From Haloterrigena salina JCM 13891 (GTDB lineage: Archaea; Halobacteriota; Halobacteria; Halobacteriales; Natrialbaceae), in NCBI RefSeq assembly GCF_000337495.1, contig NZ_AOIS01000036.1, forward strand, positions 1 through 64,000: a stretch of DNA of 64,000 nt, given 5' to 3'. Shown here one piece after another: positions 60,080-64,000 of the stretch. Below the pieces are notes generated by a model that saw only the letters and a program-made list of their open reading frames with translations, did not search any database and was not told where the DNA came from. The position numbers and the translations under genes are program-made. Position 1 is the stretch's first letter. Each line of letters opens with the position of its first letter.

Positions 60080-63000
60080 ATGAGTCGGCGTCGAGGCGCA
60101 GCCGTGGCGGCGCTCGCCGTCGCCGCGCTGCTGATCACGAGCGCGGTGGCGCTGCCGCTGCTCGGCGGCGGTATCGTCCCGTTTGAGGGCGGCGAGAGCG
60201 CTCCCGGCGAGGGAGACGGCGGAACGGCCGGTATCGCCGCTGCAGACAGTGCAACCGCCAGTCAAGACGACGACAGCGGGAGTGCGAACGCCACCGCCGC
60301 GGATGCGGCGGATCGCGAACCCGTGCGCGCGAGCCAGTCGGCCGCGGATAGCGAGTTAGTGTCGTTCGACTCCGCGGCGGAGTCCGCCGCGACCGACGAC
60401 GACGCGAGCGCCTCGCTCGCACAGGAACAGACGACGGCCGTCGAGGCCGGCGTCGACGAAGGAACCGAACTGGCCCAGCAGCAGGGCATTGAGGTGAGCC
60501 AGGAACAGCGCGCGGCGGCCGTCGGGGCCGCCAGCCGGTCGGTTGCCCAACACCAAGCGGCCGACGCCGAGCAGATTCAGGCGGCGACGGCCGGCGCGGT
60601 CCACGGCTCGCTAATCCAGTCCCAGGACGCCGAGATCGAACAGATCCAGGCCGCGGTCGGCGGCGCGACCGACGGCGCGCTCGCCCAGTCCCAGACGGTC
60701 TCGGCGGACCAGATGCAGAGCGCGACCTGGGGGGCGACACACGGCGCGCTCGCCCAGAAACAGCGCGCCGATGTCGACCAGATTCAGGTCGCGACGCGCG
60801 GGGCCGCAGCGGGGGCGTGCCGGGAAGCGGGCGATAGCGACGTGCAGGACCACCCCAAGACCCAGGAGGCCGCGCAAGGGGCGGCCTACGGCGTCCTCGA
60901 GCAGTACCAGCAGATCACCGTCGAACAGCGCCAGCGGATCACGCTCGAGCACGTCCAGCACGCGGCGGCCGGCGCGTCCGCGGGGGCACTCGAGGGGAGC
61001 GTTCCGGCGGCCCTCGAGGGCGAACAGAGCCAGGAGATCGACATCGAGCAGCGCCAGCGCGTGAACATCAAGCAGGTCCAGAAGGCTGCTACGGGCGCCG
61101 CGAAGGGCGCGCTCGTCCAGCGACAGACGGTCTCCGTCGAGCAGACCCAGGCCGCGGCTCGCGGGGCCGGCAGGGGGTCGCTGACGCAGCTCCAGACCGT
61201 CAGCGTCGAACAGGTCCAGCGGATCTCGATCACCCAGATTCAGGAGGCCTCGTTCGGCGCCGCCAAGGGGGCGATCTATCAGAGCCAGTCGGCCACGGTC
61301 GAGCAGATCCAGGCGGCGGCCGACGGGGCCGCGGGCGGCGTGCTGGTCCAGCACCAGGAGATTTCGATCACCCAGATCCAGTACGCCGCGGTCGGCGCGT
61401 CCAAGGGAGCGATCGAGTCGGCGGTCCAGTACCAGATCGCCGAGATCGAACAGATTCAGGCCGCCGCGTTCGGCGCCGGCGAGGGGGCGGTACTCCAGCA
61501 ACAGGTCGTCGACGTCACGCAGATCCAGCGGCTGGCGACCGGCGGCGCCAGCGGCGCGCTGAGCCAGTCCCAGGAGGCGACCGTCGAGCAGATCCAGATC
61601 GCCGCCAGCAGCGCCACGCAGGAGACGGCCCGCGTCGTCCAGTACCAGCGGATCAGCGTCACGCAACTACAGATCCTGACCCGGGAGACCGCGTCCGACG
61701 CCACCGCGTACGCGGTTCAGCAGGGAATCGACGACGTCTCCGAACTCAGGCAGTACGTCGAGGACGAGGCCGAAGAGCGCGCCGATGAAATCGACGAACT
61801 CGAGGGAACGGCGTCGATTACGTTCGCCGATCAGGAGAGCGACGGCGAGACGGTCGCCGTCGACGAGCTCGACCTCTCGGAGGGCGGCTTCGTCGCGATC
61901 TACGCGGCCGACGCCGTCGCCGATCCGGGCGCCGTGCTCGGGACCTCGAGTGCCCTCGAGGCCGGGACCCACTCCGGCGTCGAGATCGACTTGGAGGAGC
62001 CGATCGAGGAGGACCAGCCCCTCACCGCGGTGGTCCACCACGATACGAACGACGACGGAACGTTCGAGTACGGCGACACCGACGGAGCGGAGGACGTCCC
62101 GTACGTCACCGACGCCGGCGTGCCGGTGCTCGATACGGCGTTCGTTTCGGTCGGCGACGAGCCACAGGAGCCCCAGGAACCGGCCGAGCCGAACGCGACG
62201 CTCTCCGTCGTCGATCAGGCCGGCAACGGCGAGACGCTGACAGTCGACGAAGCGAACGCGAGCGTCGATTACGCCGTGACGGCGACGGCCAACGAGTCGA
62301 CGGCCGAGAGCCAGCTGTTCGAAGCCAACGAGACAGCGTCGGATCTCGAGCTCGAGTTCGACTCGCCGCTCGAGGCAAATGCGACGGTCGACGTCGCCGT
62401 CACCGACGAGAACGGCACGGCGCTGGTGAACGAATCCGTCGAGTACACGGTCGACGACGCTCCAGACGAACCGGCTGAGCCGAACGAATCGAATGCGACG
62501 CTCAACGTGTCGGATCAGACGGGCGACGGCGAGACACTCGTCGTCGACGAGGCGAACGCGAGCGTCGACTACCGACTCACCGCGACCGACGAGAACGGCA
62601 CGCAGCGCGCTGAGAGCGAGACCTTCGAGGCCAACGAGACCGCCGAATTCGAGGCCCTGGACCTCGAGCCGCCGCTCGAAGAGAACGCGACGCTCGAGGT
62701 CGCCGTCGCGGACGACACAGGCGAGGAACTCGCGACGGAATCGATCGAGTACACGGTCGACGGCGATCCGGCGACGTTCGAGGCGACGTTCCCTCGCTGT
62801 TCGCAGACCGAGGTGACCGGCTCCTTCGACGCGGGCGACAGGATCATCGTCGGCACCGCGTTCTACGAAAGCGGCGGCTTCGGCAACTCGATGGGCGAGT
62901 ACGCCATCACGGTCGGCGAGGACGTCGAAGCGCCGTTCGAGGGGACGATCACCTACGAGACCGGCGACGACTTCACCGTCGCCGAGACGGCCGACGGCGC

Positions 63001-64000
63001 GACCGTCACGGTCCCCGAGGGCGATACGGGCGCCGTGATCACCGGCTTCGCGTCGCCCGAGGCGACGCCGGGGTCGATCGACTACCCGAACCCCAATGCC
63101 AGCGAGTGTCTCGAAGAGATCCGGCCCGAACGGCCGAACATCAGCGTGGCGGAGACGACGCCGACCGAGGACGACATCGCGGTCACCTTCGAGTACGAGA
63201 ATCCGAACGAGGAATCGCTGGTGGTCGGCAGCGAGTTCGTCGAGGGGACCACGGACGACAAGCCGCCGTCGGAACTCGAGCCCGGCAACGACTCGTTCAC
63301 CGTCGACTGGACGCCCGAAAACGACTCCGAACGACTCGTCTGGGAGGTCGACATGAGCAACTACGACTACGAGGAGCCGCTGACCGCCCAGACGGAGCCA
63401 GCCGGCGAGATCGATTCGAGCGAACCGACCGAACCTGCCGCGTTCAATGTCTCGATCACGGAGGCGAACGACTCGGTCGAAGCGGGTGATCCTCTCGAGG
63501 TCGACGCCGCGATCGAGAACACCGGCGGGGAGAACGGCACGCAGGACGTTCAGCTGGCGATCGACGGCTCGGTCGTCAACGAGACACCGGTCTCGCTCGC
63601 GCCCAACGGATCCGAAGCCGTGACGCTGACCGCCGACACGACCGCTCTCGAGCCCGGCGAGTACCCGGTCACGGTCTCGACTGACAACGCGACCGCCGAG
63701 ACGACCGTAACGATCGAGGAGCCCGGCGAGGCCGAGTTCGCCATCGCCGACCTCGAGGCACCGGCGTCCGGCGAGCCGGGGTCGTCGGTGACGGTCGACG
63801 CGACGATCGAAAACGTCGGCGACGCCGGGGGCACCCAGACGGTGAGCTACGCCGTCGACGGCCAGACCGTCGCAGAGGAGAGCGTCGCGCTCGAGGCCGG
63901 CGGCGCGACGACCCTGTCGTTCTCGTTGACGCTGCCGGAAACCGACTCGACGCACACGGTCGCGACCGACGACGAGCAGGCGTCGGTGACCATCGCGGCG
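60080..64000 (+). CDS. Giant secreted protein with glutamine-rich repeats, DUF7282-like and CARDB domains (runs off the window)
   Basis: At least 1307 residues without a stop. Signal peptide (residues 1-26, MSRRRGAAVAALAVAALLIT), then an acidic linker to about 113. Residues ~114-550 are about 17 imperfect repeats of 23 residues, pattern x-[VI]-x-Q-[IV]-Q-x-A-A-x-G-A-x-x-G-A-L-x-Q-x-Q. Eight-residue sub-blocks (x-[VI]-x-[VI]-x-Q-[VI]-Q) are occasionally inserted to give 31. Residues ~580-690 resemble DUF7282 (VAIYAAD...GTHSGVEI...VVHHDTNDDGTF). Two tandem ~90-residue Asn-rich modules (62191-62766) follow, then a module, then two CARDB-like beta domains (63439-63720, 63736-end). Many N-x-S/T sequons suggest surface N-glycosylation. 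Probably a cell-surface or matrix protein. Confidence 0.85.
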   Translation, partial: MSRRRGAAVAALAVAALLITSAVALPLLGGGIVPFEGGESAPGEGDGGTAGIAAADSATASQDDDSGSANATAADAADREPVRASQSAADSELVSFDSAAESAATDDDASASLAQEQTTAVEAGVDEGTELAQQQGIEVSQEQRAAAVGAASRSVAQHQAADAEQIQAATAGAVHGSLIQSQDAEIEQIQAAVGGATDGALAQSQTVSADQMQSATWGATHGALAQKQRADVDQIQVATRGAAAGACREAGDSDVQDHPKTQEAAQGAAYGVLEQYQQITVEQRQRITLEHVQHAAAGASAGALEGSVPAALEGEQSQEIDIEQRQRVNIKQVQKAATGAAKGALVQRQTVSVEQTQAAARGAGRGSLTQLQTVSVEQVQRISITQIQEASFGAAKGAIYQSQSATVEQIQAAADGAAGGVLVQHQEISITQIQYAAVGASKGAIESAVQYQIAEIEQIQAAAFGAGEGAVLQQQVVDVTQIQRLATGGASGALSQSQEATVEQIQIAASSATQETARVVQYQRISVTQLQILTRETASDATAYAVQQGIDDVSELRQYVEDEAEERADEIDELEGTASITFADQESDGETVAVDELDLSEGGFVAIYAADAVADPGAVLGTSSALEAGTHSGVEIDLEEPIEEDQPLTAVVHHDTNDDGTFEYGDTDGAEDVPYVTDAGVPVLDTAFVSVGDEPQEPQEPAEPNATLSVVDQAGNGETLTVDEANASVDYAVTATANESTAESQLFEANETASDLELEFDSPLEANATVDVAVTDENGTALVNESVEYTVDDAPDEPAEPNESNATLNVSDQTGDGETLVVDEANASVDYRLTATDENGTQRAESETFEANETAEFEALDLEPPLEENATLEVAVADDTGEELATESIEYTVDGDPATFEATFPRCSQTEVTGSFDAGDRIIVGTAFYESGGFGNSMGEYAITVGEDVEAPFEGTITYETGDDFTVAETADGATVTVPEGDTGAVITGFASPEATPGSIDYPNPNASECLEEIRPERPNISVAETTPTEDDIAVTFEYENPNEESLVVGSEFVEGTTDDKPPSELEPGNDSFTVDWTPENDSERLVWEVDMSNYDYEEPLTAQTEPAGEIDSSEPTEPAAFNVSITEANDSVEAGDPLEVDAAIENTGGENGTQDVQLAIDGSVVNETPVSLAPNGSEAVTLTADTTALEPGEYPVTVSTDNATAETTVTIEEPGEAEFAIADLEAPASGEPGSSVTVDATIENVGDAGGTQTVSYAVDGQTVAEESVALEAGGATTLSFSLTLPETDSTHTVATDDEQASVTIAA

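Noticed and set aside
59889-60083. 64-codon frame ending at the exoprotein ATG
   Set aside because: Arg and Gly dominate and acidic residues are rare, unlike halophile proteins. Overlap with the ATG is probably chance.
60611-61666. Leucine-rich-repeat-like minus frame (LDLLDRxxLxL pattern)
   Set aside because: It looks like a repeat protein, but is only the antisense reading of the Gln-repeat exoprotein; the plus strand has the signal peptide and recognisable domains.
61667-63955. 762-codon minus-strand open frame
   Set aside because: It lies opposite the exoprotein. Composition (Arg, Val, Asp alternation) is that of a reverse shadow of an acidic protein.

Overview
The window is chromosomal DNA from a halophilic archaeon. 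It is GC-rich, its proteins are strongly acidic, several secreted proteins carry Tat (twin-arginine) leaders, and many promoters look leaderless with a TATA box about 26 bases upstream of the ATG. It also carries haloarchaeal N-glycosylation genes (aglM, aglJ) and the haloarchaeal bacterial-type fructose PTS. Gene order and content suggest the Natrialbales (Haloterrigena/Natrinema-like), but that is inference from memory, not a search.

Layout. 1-6.4 kb: the 5' end of thrS, a SnoaL-like protein, a HAD phosphatase coupled to a class II aldolase, pyrE, two alpha/beta hydrolases and a Bat-type HTH regulator. 6.4-9 kb: aglM and aglJ. 9-15.6 kb: small haloarchaeal proteins, a VOC protein, a membrane histidine kinase, and two ferritin-like proteins around a palindrome-rich gap. 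16-29 kb: the branched-chain amino-acid block leuA, leader ORF, ilvB-ilvN-ilvC, a small unknown gene, leuC-leuD, then an EamA transporter and a secreted GH3 enzyme lying before leuB. 29-35 kb: glpR-pfkB-ptfC-ptfA-ptsH-ptsI-ptfB. 35-41 kb: a hydrolase, a 4-TM protein, dph5, RidA, a Rieske protein, trm5, tRNA-Thr(CGT), and a divergent nickel permease/nikR pair.

42-49 kb is an eroded accessory stretch. It holds an Lrp/AsnC pseudogene, a disulfide-oxidoreductase remnant, an SDR stump, small leaderless genes, a coupled HTH/HTH/3-ketoacyl-reductase trio, a monooxygenase, a dehalogenase-like hydrolase, a zinc-ribbon/winged-helix regulator and an SDR. 49-57 kb: GH15 glucoamylase, a Bat-type regulator, a carotenoid cleavage oxygenase lipoprotein, a large cupredoxin protein, a DsrE protein, and a dihydrolipoamide/mercuric-reductase-like enzyme with a histidine-repeat tail. 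57-60 kb: the bioY-bioM-bioN biotin uptake operon. 60-64 kb: the start of a very large secreted protein built on glutamine-rich repeats, which continues past the window.

Main observations: (1) the Gln-rich repeat exoprotein; (2) a 31-codon leaderless ORF with two competing hairpins in front of ilvB; (3) candidate operators, namely a BirA-like site before bioY, an inverted repeat between the nickel permease and nikR, and CCCAA-N4-TTGGG before both the Bat-type regulator and the carotenoid oxygenase; (4) single-base frame breaks in leuA and in the GH3 tail, where the tail's acidic linker and membrane anchor survive in shifted frames. Breaks at homopolymers could be sequencing errors or real lesions. 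No CRISPR array, rRNA, intact insertion sequence or recognisable defence locus was seen.
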